This document shows, in pieces, positions 1-12,733 of a stretch of DNA of 64,000 nt. The DNA is taken from assembly GCA_037576215.1 (NCBI GenBank), contig JBANDB010000015.1, positions 1,116,001-1,180,000 of the forward strand, written 5' to 3'. The stretch's first letter is position 1, and each line of letters starts with the position of its first letter. This stretch comes from Armillaria gallica (lineage: Eukaryota > Basidiomycota > Agaricomycetes > Agaricales > Physalacriaceae). Both the position numbers and the translations under genes were made by a program. The notes beneath the pieces are model-generated. The model searched no databases and was not told the DNA's origin. It saw only the letters and a program-made list of their open reading frames with translations.

Positions 1-1816
1 CTTGGAACTAGAGGCAACCGGAGCAGAAGAACCATCTTCCATAGGAACTGGAAGGCGATTTTTGAGCTGCTTGATGACCTGGCCATGGTGAGCAACCACA
101 AACTCATGGTACTTGAGCAAGTACTCGATTTTGTGAGTCGTAGCGATCATGTCATTGTGAAGATCGGCCTCTCTAGAGCGCAAGATGCTCTCGGAAGGAT
201 TGATATGATCTCCAGCACTGACTAGCGTGGCCACGGCGTCAACAGTACTCTGACTAGCCTCGTTATTGATAGCTAAGTCAGCTGCTAGAAAAAGAAAGAA
301 GGTCAATAGTGCATCAGATAGCTCACTAGTGAGCACATACCAGCAATAGTGAAAGGGGAATCCTTGAAAGCATGGTCAGTAGAGGTACGAGGACGCTTCC
401 TGGCTTGGATAGCAGCCTCATTGGCCTTCCCTTTGGCGATAATCGCTTCGGCAGCCTGGTATTTGTGAAAAGATGAGTTAAAGTCGGCTACTAGTGATAT
501 AAATTCACCTGAATCGCCTCCGCATGACGCTCTTCCTTCTCCTTTTCCCTCTGAAAGAAAACTTTAGAAAAGTAAAGAAGAAACCCAACTAGTAGACTAA
601 CCTGAGCAGCCTGAGCAGCCTTCTTGGTCTTGAGGAACTTGGGGAGGGGAATCTTGTGCCCTTCGACGATGTTGCCGGCAGTAGGGTTGCGATTGACAAT
701 GACATTGACATCTTCGTCGATATTCATCTGTTCAAAGCGCGAAATGACAGTATCAGCCTTGCAATGAACAGTAGCTAAGGTAAACAATACTGAGTCAGTT
801 TCCTATGGCGCAAGGGAAGAAAAGCGTACTGGGAGCAGGTTTGTCCTTCACTGAACCAGGCTGGGTCCTTGGGGCCTTTGTAGGCGGACCAATCGGTACA
901 GTAATCGAAAGGCCGACTTCAGGCTTCTTGGGATTGGTGAACTTCTTCTTAGGCGACGATGCCTTCTGCTTTTGGTTCTTGGAAGTACCTTTAACCTAGC
1001 CGGTACAGTCACCTAAGTGGACGGCAAGCAAGAAAAACAAAAGTACTTACTAGAGGAGTAGGGCCACTAGTGGAAGAAGCCTTACCAGGCGACCAAGCCT
1101 TGGGCTTGGGAGCACCTTTACCACCAGTGTGCTGCATCAAAAGGGGTGAATTGATAAGCGAAGCATGAAAGAGAACGGCGACTGACCTTGGGGAGGACCT
1201 CCCCTTCAGACTCGTCCGTTTCCCCCTCAGCTTCATCACCGGTACGGTTCTCCTCACTGGCGGAGTCGCCCCCTTCTTCCTCATCATTGTCGCCTGAAGC
1301 GTCGGGGTTGCCTGAATCATCAACCGATGAGGCTGGACGTTTATGCCCCTGCGGCTTGGATAATGCTGAAAGGAAAGTGTTGGGGAGCAGAGTATCTTCC
1401 TCGATCTTGACATGCTGGAAAGTACAATTCAACCGAAAGAAATGAAATGAAAGAATATAGCATGCACCCCAGACTGTTTGCTCATCTTTAGCTCCCAGCC
1501 GTCGAAGCTAGGAAGTTGCAAGTTTGCCGGGAGTTCGGTGACGATGGCCTCGCAGGTGTAAAGCAGGTCGTGAGCGAAGGACACAGCAGGATGCGCTTTG
1601 TCCTCATGAGAAAGCTTCAGAATGCTGATCTAAAAAGTTGCAAAAAGGAAAATTTTAGCGAGGAACGACAGCAATAGTAAAGGATTCATGTACCAGGAAG
1701 GGAGTACTATCCTTTAACACCCGAGCAAGTTCCTTCGGCTGGCATTGACCACGCTTGTCTGGGTTGAGAAGGGGACGGAGTCGGTTGACCCCTGTAGCGA
1801 AGTCCTCGAGGTTCAT
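1..1816 (-). CDS. Intron-rich hypothetical gene, 3' end cut by window start
   Basis: Minus-strand gene with nine exons that splice in frame by GT-AG introns of about 45-65 nt: 1694-1816, 1468-1629, 1187-1414, 1051-1131, 830-995, 602-774, 509-550, 341-455 and 1-284 (continuing out of the window). The start is the ATG at 1816; an upstream exon cannot be excluded. The product is hydrophilic. An N-terminal part (starting MNLEDFATGVNRLRP) is followed by an acidic Asp/Glu/Ser stretch (exon 3), a Lys/Pro-rich stretch (exons 4-5), and a charged, probably coiled-coil segment rich in Lys, Glu and Ala (exons 6-8). No catalytic motif is seen and I do not recognise the family. It lies antisense to the adjacent LTR and its introns share that LTR's ACTAGT enrichment, so it may be element cargo rather than a host gene. 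The splice pattern is well supported; the function is unknown. Confidence 0.6.
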
Positions 1817-2274
1817 CAGTAAGAAGAAGGAAATACTAGTGAAAAGTAAGGACAACTAGTCGATGGGAGGAGCGAAAGTAAGGAAGTTTTATGGAAGTCG
1901 GACTTAGGTTTGATTCAATACAGTTTTCCAAGCTGAGCTTGAAACGGCTGTACTGGCATTATGGCTAGCAGCCCCTCGATCGCAGTAGTAGCCCATACAC
2001 TACTAGTAGCTTTAGCATACAATAAGCATGAATGAATGAGATAAGAAACGGTTCTGGCAGAGTAAAGATTTGCGCTGTCACCCGAGAACCTGCAAATCAT
2101 TAATTGAATTTGATGATCTATGATGGCTAAGTACCAATCGGACTTATTGACTAAAATGGGATCGAGACCTGTGACCTTAGAAGAATTTGCAACGGGCCAC
2201 TAGTAGGGCATACTGCTAAGTACAAAAACAGACTTAGATGACTGGGGACAGTCATTATTACAGTATGGGGGAGA
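1817..2274. other. Non-coding stretch ending in a polypurine-tract-like run
   Basis: No convincing gene. ACTAGT occurs at least four times. The last bases before the LTR at 2275 form a G-rich run (GGGGGAGA, ending 2274). This is where the polypurine tract of a plus-strand LTR element would sit, so the DNA to the left may be the interior of a retroelement. Confidence 0.4.
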
Positions 2275-3644
2275 TGATATGCCGTCTACGTGTTCACACC
2301 TAGATTTTGCGATTTTATACAAATACTATTGCATATCTACCTTACACTAGTGAAACAAAGAGGACTATAGCTGAGGCTTTGAGCTGATAGTTAGACTAGT
2401 GTGCAGCTAGAAGAGCCAGGACTTAGATGCGACACCACTAGTGGGTCAAATCTACCAGCCAGACATACTAGTGACTTGAAAGCTAACAGGACTATATAAA
2501 TGTAGTCACTAGTGGATGAGTAATGCGACTAGCACACCAAACAAGAAGCAGGGGACACAAATCTTGTGAAGTTCAGTCACTAGCGGACCGATCTGGGCAC
2601 AAACGCCTAAGTCAGGTTAACTAGTCATGCGGCAATCTTGAAGCAGGACTTAGAAATGAATTTAGCAACGGATTAACCTTGCGGCAGATCCGACTAGTGT
2701 GATACAGATCTATTACGATCAGCACTAGTATAGCTGGGTTGCGCCTTTGATCATGATTGACAGCTGCTACAGGCACATTCGCCGGCCTAGCTGTTTACCC
2801 TTGTCACTAGTGGAGCATTGTTGCACCAAGACTATGGAATACAACCATTAGTGGAGCTCCTAGGCTCACTAGTCAGCGAGCGACCATTTCTAGACTGACT
2901 ATTGCATGATTATTCACCATTACTCGTGACTAGCCAAGAAATCCTTACCAATAATACCCCTCTAGTCAGTTATTTATATCTCGATTGTACCTTGATTGTT
3001 AGTATATAAGTAGTAGAATAGGCTCATGTGCGGCTCCAGGCAAGCCATCCCCGCAATTGTGACCTACTAGTCAGTACCTAGTGCCCCAATTAAAGGCTTT
3101 TGTGCTTAACCTCGACGAAGCGGCTACTAGTCACTAAGTTACCCATAGAATTGAGTGAATTGAAGTGTCTTAGAGCAATCTTTCATGTCCTGTAAAGGCT
3201 AAGAGTGTTTCAAAGTTAGTTCAAGCAAGTTCTTGAAGTTTATAGTATTATTCTTAGGCCAAGAGCGCCATTAGTCAGCCCAGAGTGCAACTAGTCAAGT
3301 GTTTATCACTTGTAGGAAGCAGTATAGGGCCAAGAGAGCCACTAGTTTGAAGCAGTCCCAGTCAGAGCAAGTGCAGTAGCTCAAGTCAAGTCACTATTCA
3401 CCCAATTGTGTCTTACCAACCCCGCTAGTGCAAGTTGTACGCTTGTATAGCTCACTAGTAACGAATAAAACGTCTTTAAACAACTTTCCTTGATTATTGA
3501 AGTCTGCAGAGTGCTTCTATCGTACTTGAAATGCCCGAATTCAATACATTGGTGATAAGTGTAGAGTTAGTGTTAGGTTTAGTGTTGTTGGTGTTCATTG
3601 CCATTCACTAGTCCTTTTGCCACTCGCCGTTACCGAGCACATCA
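2275..3644 (+). repeat. LTR 1 of an ACTAGT-rich retroelement family
   Basis: A 1,370 bp direct repeat, starting TGATATGCCGTC and ending GAGCACATCA, with TG...CA termini. It is paired with a diverged copy at 3706-5054. A TATA box (TATATAAG near 3003) and a later AATAAA (near 3473) give plus orientation. About 16 copies of ACTAGT lie inside. A G-rich polypurine-like run abuts its left end, so it could be a 3' LTR of an element extending left. No clear target-site duplication was found. Confidence 0.75.
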
Positions 3645-3705
3645 GTGGGTGTTTATATGTTTTCAATAGTGTAGAATTTGATTATAGTCACTGATCAATA
3701 TATGG

Positions 3706-5054
3706 TGATACGCTGTCCGTGCATTCACACCTAGATTTTGCGATTTTGTAACAATACATTTGCACATCTATCCTATACTAGTGATAATAAAAGGACTATA
3801 GCTGAGGCTCCGAGCTGATAGTTACAGCAGTAGGCGACTAGTGAAGCCAGGACCTAGAGGAGATACCACTAGTGGGTCAAATCTACCAGCCGGCCATACT
3901 AGTGACTTGAATACTAGTCAGACAAATTAATATAAGGCCACTAGTAGATGAGTAGTGTGACTAGCGCACCAAACAAGGAGCAGAATACACAGATCTCATG
4001 AAGTCCAGTCACTAGCAGACTGATTGGTCAGAAACGCCTAAGTCGGGTTAACTAGTCATGTGGCAATCCTGGAGCAGGACTTAGAAATGAACTAGTGACA
4101 GATTAACGTTATGCCCAGATCTATTACGATCAGCACTAGTATAGCCCAGCTGCGCTTTTGATCACGGCCGACTACGGTTGCAAACACGAGGATATGTGGC
4201 TGGTCATTTATCCTCGGCACTAGTGGTGCATTGCTGGGTCAAGTGCACAAAATTAAACCGCTAGCTGAGCTCCGTGGTTCACTAGTCATCCAGTAGCAGT
4301 TTCTAGACCAGCTATTGCGTACCTAGGCACAATATTTTGGGTCTAGCCAAGAAATCCGTACTGGTAATACCCCACTAGTATAGCTGTTTGTGTCACTTTG
4401 TACCTTACCTTACAGTATATAAGTAGTAGAATAGTCCCTCGCATGGCAGGCGAAGCCATCCCTGCAATTGCAAGTGACTAGCTAGAGTCTAGTGCCCCCA
4501 ATTAAAGGCTTTTGTGCTTAACCTCAACGAAGCAGCTACTAGTCACTAAGTTACCCCTAGAATTGAGTGAATTGAAGTCCCTTTGAGTCTACTATTGTGT
4601 CCTGCAAAGGCCAAGAGTGCTCCGAAGTTAGATCTTGCAGTTTCTCAAAGTTAAAGTATTATTCTTAGGCCAAGAGTGCCACTAGTAAGCCAAGAGTGCG
4701 AACTAGGCAAGTGTTGATCACTTGTAGGAAGTAGTACAGGGCCAAGAGAGCCAATAGTTCGAAGCAGTCATAGTCCCAGCGGGCGCAGTAGCTCCAATCA
4801 AGTCACATTTCATTCAATTGTGTCTTACCCACCCCACTAGTGCGAGTAGTACGCTTGTAAAACTCACTAGTAATGAATAAAACATCTTTTGAACAACCTA
4901 CCTTGATTATTAAGTCTGCAGAGTGCTTCCATTGTACTCGAAACACCTGAATTCAATACATTGGTGATAGTGTAGAGTGTAGAGAGGTTTAGTGTTGGTT
5001 GGTGTTCATTGCCGCCCACTAGTCTTTTGTCATTCGCTGTTACCAAGCACATCA
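3706..5054 (+). repeat. LTR 2, tandem copy of the same family
   Basis: A 1,349 bp copy of LTR 1 in the same orientation, 61 bp downstream. It starts TGATACGCTGTCC and ends AAGCACATCA, and shares the TATA box (near 4414), the AATAAA (near 4873) and the dense ACTAGT motif. The 61 bp between the copies is too short to be an element interior, so this is a tandem LTR arrangement, perhaps left by deletion or recombination. The flanking four bases (GAGA left of LTR 1, ACGG right of LTR 2) do not match. Confidence 0.75.
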
Positions 5055-5523
5055 ACGGAGTTGATCCTGAGGCACAGTACACATCCAGAGCTACTTTGTT
5101 ATATCTTACAGTCTTTTATCCCTTATTTCCTAGTTCACAGACATACCCCGTAGATTGTTTGAAGGGTCATCTAAGGGTTTTCTGGGTCATGGAATTTGAA
5201 TATAACCTTCAATCATTGATCCAACAACTCCCTGAGTAATTATACCTGTATTAAACCGAATTTACATGTCTTTTTGCAGGTTTTTCATGTTTATTTGACC
5301 TCTCAGTCCTCCCAGAGCTCACAGATTTTATCTATGAAGTATGCGTGGGTCCCAGGCAGGTCACCTGTGGGTAGAACCATCTCAGAATGCTTTGACCCGC
5401 ACCTGTTTAGGGACCTGGACCTGTTAACACATGGGTTCGAGTTTTTAATAATTTGAAAACCCAGACCTGGGTCTTTCCACAGATCCACCTGGGTCCTAGT
5501 AGGAACCATGCGACTCTTTAGGG
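5055..5523. other. Unassigned spacer
   Basis: No supportable gene. Between about 5340 and 5500 there are several short direct and inverted copies of an ACCTGG/CCCAGG-type motif. They look like a degenerate palindromic element rather than coding DNA. Confidence 0.3.
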
Positions 5524-7105
5524 GATGTTGATGCCATCAACACAGAGTTGAGCTGCAATGAGCGAGAGGCAACCTGATCAATGTGAACAAGACCAAATTG
5601 TTCAAAAGGCAATACATGCACTTGCACCCATACACCTAGCACACCCTCAGGAATATTGTCCGCCATCCCTCCCTTGAAATCCTGAGTGGTGGCCAGAGGA
5701 TTGGTTAGCTGCATTCAAGTTAGTTTGAGGAAAGGCTTACTGAGCCCAATGACCATGTTCCAAGCAATCTGTTGAATTCATGTTTGCCAGTCACCGTCAG
5801 ATGGAGTTCATCATTATTTCCAGCATACGGAGCTCTTCTGATAACCATCTTATGAGCTAAATGTGAAGAAAAACAGGAAAAGTTGCATACCATTGCGTAT
5901 GCTAAATGCATTTGTCAGCACCATGTTATGGAGTGAGCCTTGAGAGTAAAAAGGAATGGTAAGCCATGTAGAACAAGAGTCAGTGCATATTCTCTCACCG
6001 GTAATCAAAGCATGTGGCTACAAACCTCATTAGTAAAGGCTGTCAATGCCGACATGTAAAAAGTTTACCTTTCTTGATTTTTCTCCCCCATTCCACTCAT
6101 TGTGAGACACACAACAGCAGACATATCACTGAAGGAAGGAAACAAGAAAGAGATAATGAGAATTGAATCAACGAGCTCACCATTGAGCTCAATGATGAGA
6201 TCTTGGCAGTCAAGAAGTAAATACTCAATTACTAAAAAAGTCACCCAGACAAGCTATTTTCCAGTCATGAGACCATGATGCACTTACCCCTGCTTAATCA
6301 TGCGACTCATGCTGAGTCAAATTCTTCCTCATTCTCATCATGCAAGACAATGACCGTGGCAGTCTCGTGAGGAGAGTGGTGACATTATGGGGCACATCAA
6401 CAAGAGAAGGAAGCTCTGTTCAAAAGGTGGATAGCCTCTTCCAGTGCCACAGGGCCCAGAATATGATGGTGAGGGATGTGGGCAAGGAATTTCTGGCACT
6501 CGGGGATCAACCGGATTGTGATGTGCTAGGTGAATAAATAGGTGCTCTCAAGTTTTGTGGAGGAAGATACTGCTTGCTTGCCCCTGACAAACTCTAGACT
6601 GCATGAGCACCTGCAATGGAAACCAATTCTTTTTTGGGGAAGTAAACATGATAGTCATGGCTTTGTTTTGGTTATTTTTCCCAGTATGAATCAGTGTGTT
6701 ATTTGTCTCGTTTGCTTTTTATAAGCGCTTAGGTCTCAGGCTCCAAACATTTCTTATGAGAATGAGGTATCATTGTGTGCCTTTCCCTTGCTCAGTTTGT
6801 CCCACAAACTGCTCTAAGACATTGCATACTTTGTAAGCTCCTTCATCTCACTGTTAATATCCAATGACATCAATTCCCTACAGTTGTCCATATGTGACCA
6901 GAAGGTTTTTGTTCTGAGTGGATGATGTGCTGCATGCTGCTGTCCTCTCAGCTCTCATCCTCCCCTTGAGCTATCTTGACCAGGATGCCTCTATAATCAA
7001 GAACTTGCAAGCTATGTCATGAGCTAAGAGTTTGAATGTGGGGCCCATGTTGCATGCAGAGCACTCTGCTCAATGGGGTATGGAGGCAATGAACAAGGCA
7101 GACTT
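5524..7105. repeat. Copy 1 of a ~1.6 kb diverged direct duplication
   Basis: This segment is repeated in the same orientation at about 7725-9382. Matching landmarks: TTGATG(TG)CCATCAA near 5525 and 7727, a run ending CAATACATGCAC near 5620 and 7815, the short frame around MQDN...RRVVT..GTSTREG (6340 and 8528), the CTTGCTTGCC..TGACAAACTCTAGACTGCATGAG block (6570 and 8780) and GGGTATGGAGGCAATG (7076 and 9356). On the minus strand near 5740-5900 a short frame (motif RRAPYAGNNDELH...TVTGKHEFNRLLG) has a decayed counterpart near 7900-8060, so a gene may once have been here. I do not recognise it. Confidence 0.55.
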
Positions 7106-7724
7106 GTGGAGCAAGGTGATCCTGCATACACCGGGGTTTGCAATAAGTGATAAGGGGAAGGGAAGGGATAATTGGGAGTGGAGTGATGTGAAGGCAAATA
7201 TGTACACAGTGAGGGCAGAGGAGAGCTCAGATGCAGCAGAGCAGTATATGTCTAGAGTTGTGAACATGCCATGAGGGTCATAGGATGTGCATATGCTGCA
7301 TCTCACATCCAAGGTCTGCAGACTGTTGCCATTGACTAGCTCACCCTAATCCAAGTCATGTCTCCTCCCATCTTAGCTGAGAATAGAAGACACCTGTACC
7401 CCCTTGCATTTCTATCCAGTCTCATAATAGCCACATCTGTCTCATAGATACCTCCCTCAGCATGCACACACCCTCCTGTCTCTTTTGCTCATCATTTCCC
7501 ATTCCTATGCTTGCCTGTTCTGTGCATGCTCGAGTTAGTGATGAAAATGCCATGGGAAGTAAGTCTACATACTCTAGCAAGCCCATCCCAAACCCTGACC
7601 AAGTTCCTGCCTGTCCAGTGGAGCTCCTATCACTTATTGATAGCGCAACATGCATGAGCTGTCCCACTGAAACGAAGGCCTAAGTGGAGGTAAAGCTATG
7701 TGGAATGACATGTACTGCAAGAGG
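7106..7724. other. Spacer between duplicated segments
   Basis: About 620 bp with no counterpart seen in the other copy. Short overlapping frames on both strands (for example 7422-7683) show no recognisable motif. No gene is supported. Confidence 0.25.
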
Positions 7725-9382
7725 ATATTGATGTGCCATCAATGTGGAGTGCAACAATCAAGATAGGACCTGATCAACATGAGTAAAACCAAATCATTCA
7801 AAGAGCAATACATGCACCTCCACCCTTATATCTAGCACTCCCTCTGGAATATTGTCCACTATTTCTCCCTTAGAATCCTAACAGTGGTGGCTGTTAGCCC
7901 TCAGCTAAGTCAGTTTAGGAAATGGTTTACTGAGCTTGACGAGCCTGCTCCTAGTAATCTCTTCAATTCATGCCAGTCTGTCACCATCTAAAGAAACTCA
8001 TCATCATCGCCAGTGTGTGGGCCCTGTAGGGCCACTCTGATCAGCGCTGCACAGTGGTAAAACATGCAAAAATAGAGAACAAGTCGCATACCATTGTGTA
8101 TGATCTGTGAATGGACTGGTCAGCGACATGTTGCAGGGTGAGCCTAGGAAAAGAAATGGAACAATGAGCCTAGAATAAGAGTCAATGCATGCTCCCTTAC
8201 CTGGTAATCAAATCATGCTGCCAGAATTCTGTTAGTAAGGCTGTCAACACTGAGATGTAAAATGCCTACCTTCCTTGATTTTTCTCACCCATTTTACATA
8301 TTGTCAGGATACATGATGGCAGACATATGGCTGAAAGGAGGAAATAAGAAAGAGATAAGGAGAATAGAATCAGAACTGAGCTCACTGTTGAGCTTGATGA
8401 TGAGATGTCAATCGATGTGGCAGTCAAGAAGTAAAAACTTGATTACTAAAAGGTCACCCAAATAACCTACTTTTTGGTCACAAGACCATGACACAAGTCA
8501 TATTCTCCCTCATTTTTATCATGCTGCATGCAAGACAACAATGGTGGTAGGCTGGACACAAGGAGAGTGGTGACAATATTGGGCACATCAACAAGAGAAG
8601 GAGGCTCTGTTAACATGGATACTAGCCTCTGCTGTGGGGCCCAGAATACAATGGTGAAGGATGTAGTGAATGAGTTGACTTGGGAGAGGGCAAGGAATTT
8701 CTGGTACTTAGGGATTAACTGAATTATGATGTGCCAGGTGAATAAGTAGTGCTTTCAAGTTCTATGGAGGAAGATACTGCTTGCTTGCCTCTGACAAACT
8801 CTAGACTGCATGAGTCCACCCATGGTGGAAACCAAATCTTTTTAGGAATTAGTGAGCATGATGTAGTCCACCAGTGGCTATGGCTTTATTTTAGTTATTT
8901 TTCCCAACAATTTTCCAGTAGGAGTCAGTGTGTTGTTTGTCTCGTTTGCTTTTTATAATAACTTGTTTGCCTTCAGTTGTTTCAAGCAACTCAACACTCA
9001 TCTCTACATTGAGGCTCAGCACTCAGGTTCCAAACATTTTTTTATGAGAGAGTGAGGCATTGCCTTTGCTCAGTGTGTCCTGAAAACTACTCTAAGACAT
9101 TGCATGCTTTCTAAGCTCCTTTGTCTCACTGTTAATATCCTATGATGTTAATTTCCTATAGTTGTCTGAAGGCAACCAGAAGGTTCTTGGTACTGAGTGG
9201 ATGATGCACTACATGCTACTGTCCTCTCAGCTCTCATCCCTCCCTTAAGCTACCTTGACCAGAATGTCTCCTTAATTAAGAACTCACAAGCTACATCACA
9301 AGCTGAGAGTTTGAATATGGTGCTCGCATTTCAAGTAGAGTGCCCTGCTCAATAGGGTATGGAGGCAATGTGGAAAGCAGAC
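7725..9382. repeat. Copy 2 of the ~1.6 kb diverged direct duplication
   Basis: Second copy, slightly longer and with more small insertions than the one at 5524-7105. Landmarks are listed under copy 1. Both copies are riddled with stops in all frames. Confidence 0.55.
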
Positions 9383-12300
9383 ATTGTTTGACTTGTGCAT
9401 GTGTTCAAATACTAAAGGCTACTGTGAAACTCTATATAAAATATTGCTGGTTAACTTGCAGGCATCTTTGTACCTTTGGTAAGTTCAGCCAAATGTCAAA
9501 GAGACTCTACTACTGAAATTTACTGACTTGTAGTGTCAACAACAGGTTCTGCAAAGGCCTGCCATTCTTATTTCAGTGATCCCCAATCTACACCCAACTT
9601 AGTTTATAATAATAGACCTTCCCTCTAGTTTTCATAGTGTCTGATTCCACACTGCTGATGAGCCTAGACTTTCATGGCAATGGTAACACCAACTCAGAAT
9701 GAGATTGGGTGGGTTATTGTGGTAGCATGGCAATCAAAGTAATCATGTGTGTGAGTGGGTTTGAGGCACCTCTGTGCAGTAAATCAATTCCTCTATATGC
9801 AAGTATATGCTGCAACTTTAAGTCTGCAAAGTAGTACTGCTTGGTAGTTGAGTACTAGATGCTTTGGCTATAAGCTGGTAGGGATTTCTCAAAGTGAGAG
9901 AGGACAGAAACAGGTATGACATTAATACCATGAATCCATATGAGAAAACATGTGAGGAGAATGGAAAATATCACTAGATAGTAATCTGAGTGGGATGAAC
10001 AATGGGAGATGGACTAAACCAATGGCAATCAGTCTAGAAGCAAGAGAGTTGATGAGAAAACATGATACTGAGGTCAAGTGGGACAAGAGATAATGTAGAA
10101 AGAGGTACTGAGGGTGGAATGGTGAAAGAAAACATGGAACTACAAAAACTAACAGTAATACTGGTTCTGTACAGTGTGATAGTGCTGATGTCAATGTCAT
10201 AACTAACCTTCAAGTATGCTCAAGGGACTGTCCTATACTGATATGAAAACTTGCTGAAACTGATCCTAAGTCTACTTGGAGACTACCCAAGTGAGCGACA
10301 ATAATGATGGTGAAAGAGAAAACTTGAAAACTCCAATGATGTGAAAGTGAAACAATGATAGCCTAGTAAAAGATAATGTGGGCAAGGTATAGCATGGCAA
10401 TCACATATTGGCACAATATGAGCATGTACCAATAGTGTTATGAGTGAAAAGCAAGTGTCAAAGGACTCTTTACAGTTAAAAACCATAGAATAACTCTGGT
10501 GAGTTTAAGAGTTGATGTGTAATTAAAAATATGCTAGGGTAAACAGTGTATTGCTATAAAACAGTGAATAAACATAGTTTACTGGTGATAAACTGAGATG
10601 TGAGGATAAATTGATGTAGATTGTGGTCAACTGGTCATGAACTGTCTTTACACTATGTTTTCTAGCTAGTTTTATACTACAAGTACAAATTTATAAATAG
10701 TGTAAATATGTGAGGGTTGGTAAGGCTGTAAGGCCTTAGCTTAGTAAAATTCATAGTCAATGTATGGTCCTTTGACTTCTAAAGTAACAGCAACTCTTCA
10801 ATGTTGCCATGTTTGGACAAAAACCATATGGTTTTATAGTGATGAGCAGATCATTAAGTGCTGTTTAGCTGTGGATTACTAGGTGATAGTTGTCATGCTG
10901 AAGAGTACACATGGGTTAACATTTTCTTGAGGCCTTGGCATTGTAACAGCCTTAGTAAACACAGTCTGTAGTCGCCATAGCTGCAATTATTGTATCTAGG
11001 AGGGTACTCATGTCAATCATGTCATTTCATTAAGTGATCAATGGGCATGTCAACTAGTGGCTTCTGAGTGATGCAGCAATTCTGTTTTAGAATGATTGTC
11101 AATCAATAGTGCCTTGCCATGATGGAATATGGGAATTATGATGTGTAAAAAGATAGGATGGATATCAAAGCATGTGAGAAGTGATTGCTGTAGGGTGAAA
11201 GTAGTTTTTGACTTTCCACCCTTGACATCTTTGCCATGTGAGTCCAAAAAAGAGAATTTTCAGTCAAGCTGACTGGAAACATGGGTCAGCTTATCTTGAA
11301 TATTGACTATTACCATGATCAGTTGATGGTCACCATCATCTCTCGCTCTCCCCCAGCTCGCACACCCACTTCCCCACACGCATTATTCTCTGATCCCCAC
11401 CTGCACTAGTGGCCATCACCACACTATGCCCACAACCACTATGCCCATGACAACAACAACACAACAGCGACCCAACTCGTTGACCCCAAACTCCCTGGCT
11501 CATGTAGGCCATCCCTCGGGCCACTGCCTGTGCAAAATAGAGAGGAAATGAGATGACATTGAGGGGGAAGCAATGGTCGTCTTCAATATGCCATGTTGCA
11601 CCTTCGTTGTTTCTATAGCCCTGAGTGGCAGCAGAACACGAGTCTGGTAATATTTAGTGTAGCTTAGCCAATGTATTCTCTGTAGATTTTCAATAAACTT
11701 ATCCTTCACCAAATTTTCTTAAATATGTGATAGTGCTGTTAAATTTACAGTGGCAGGCTCAGAGTATTCTGTGCTATAGTACTTACCCGTTGTTTCACCA
11801 CTCGACTTCATGTGAGCCAGCTCATGCAAAAATTCTCTTTTCTGGATGTCACATTACAGTAATGCAGGGTGGAAAGTACTCAACTGGTGAAAGTGGTATT
11901 GCCATGTGTGCAATCTTTGGTTTACTGAAAGGCCATTGAAGGGATGGCAACATCAATTAGCAGGATAAATCTGCAAATTCTGAGCATACAGAGCCTAAAT
12001 GCTCATCACCACAGCAACAGCATCTGGAGAATGCAGGAATTCCTGGAACTTGGAGTGTTTATCCTTATGAGCCCAAAAGATTAACTATGTTGTGAAACAC
12101 CATACCTGTGCATATTCCACTGTGTTGTGCTCTCTGTCACTGTCACACTGTCAGATCAGGAACATGAATCAACAAAGAAAGATAGACTCATCTAGATAAA
12201 CCAGCAACTTCAACTAGCCAGGGCAGTTGGTCTAGTATATATTTATATACACTATAATCATACTGTGGTAGAGACTTATTCTTGTCGCTATAACCCAGTA

Positions 12301-12733
12301 TATTCTGCAGCTCCCTGATTACAATGATGGCCAAAACACATTTGAGAAAGCCCCATTGGTGGAATTGCTCCCATTCTCCTGAAGCCTATTGTGACACTTT
12401 TGATGTCCACTACACTAAGTGTAAAAGACACTCTGGCCAGAGATTTTGCATGGCAGGATGTCACACCTAGTTATAGAGAACACTTTCATTATATTCTTTG
12501 ATAAGAAGCAACATAATCTGGAAGAATGTGTTTATTGAAAAGTGTGAGGAATATTGTAACAGGTCAGGGAGAGTTTCATGGGATTTAGAGTCACCCATAG
12601 ATGAAGCCAGAGGTAGGTTTAAGGAAGGTGATATAAAATGTCTCACAGTAGTGCAAGGTATCATATTATCCTCCGATCTCTCTCCACCACCTGCAAGTGA
12701 ATGAAAGTGACACTGATAAGCAACAGAATAGAA
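9383..12733. other. AT-rich intergenic DNA without a supported gene
   Basis: Only short, low-complexity frames are present (for example 9922-10200 on minus, a Leu/Ser/Phe-rich stretch that looks like noise). A pyrimidine-rich segment with CACTAGTGG lies at 11336-11470. I see no splice-consistent gene, LTR or repeat that I can defend. Confidence 0.3.

Noticed and set aside
5274..5509. Overlapping plus and minus frames near 5300-5500 as small genes
   Set aside because: They are the two strands of a short palindromic stretch with repeated ACCTGG/CCCAGG motifs.
9922..10486. Minus frames rich in Leu, Phe and Ser as a membrane protein
   Set aside because: AT-rich low-complexity translation without start context, splice sites or family resemblance.
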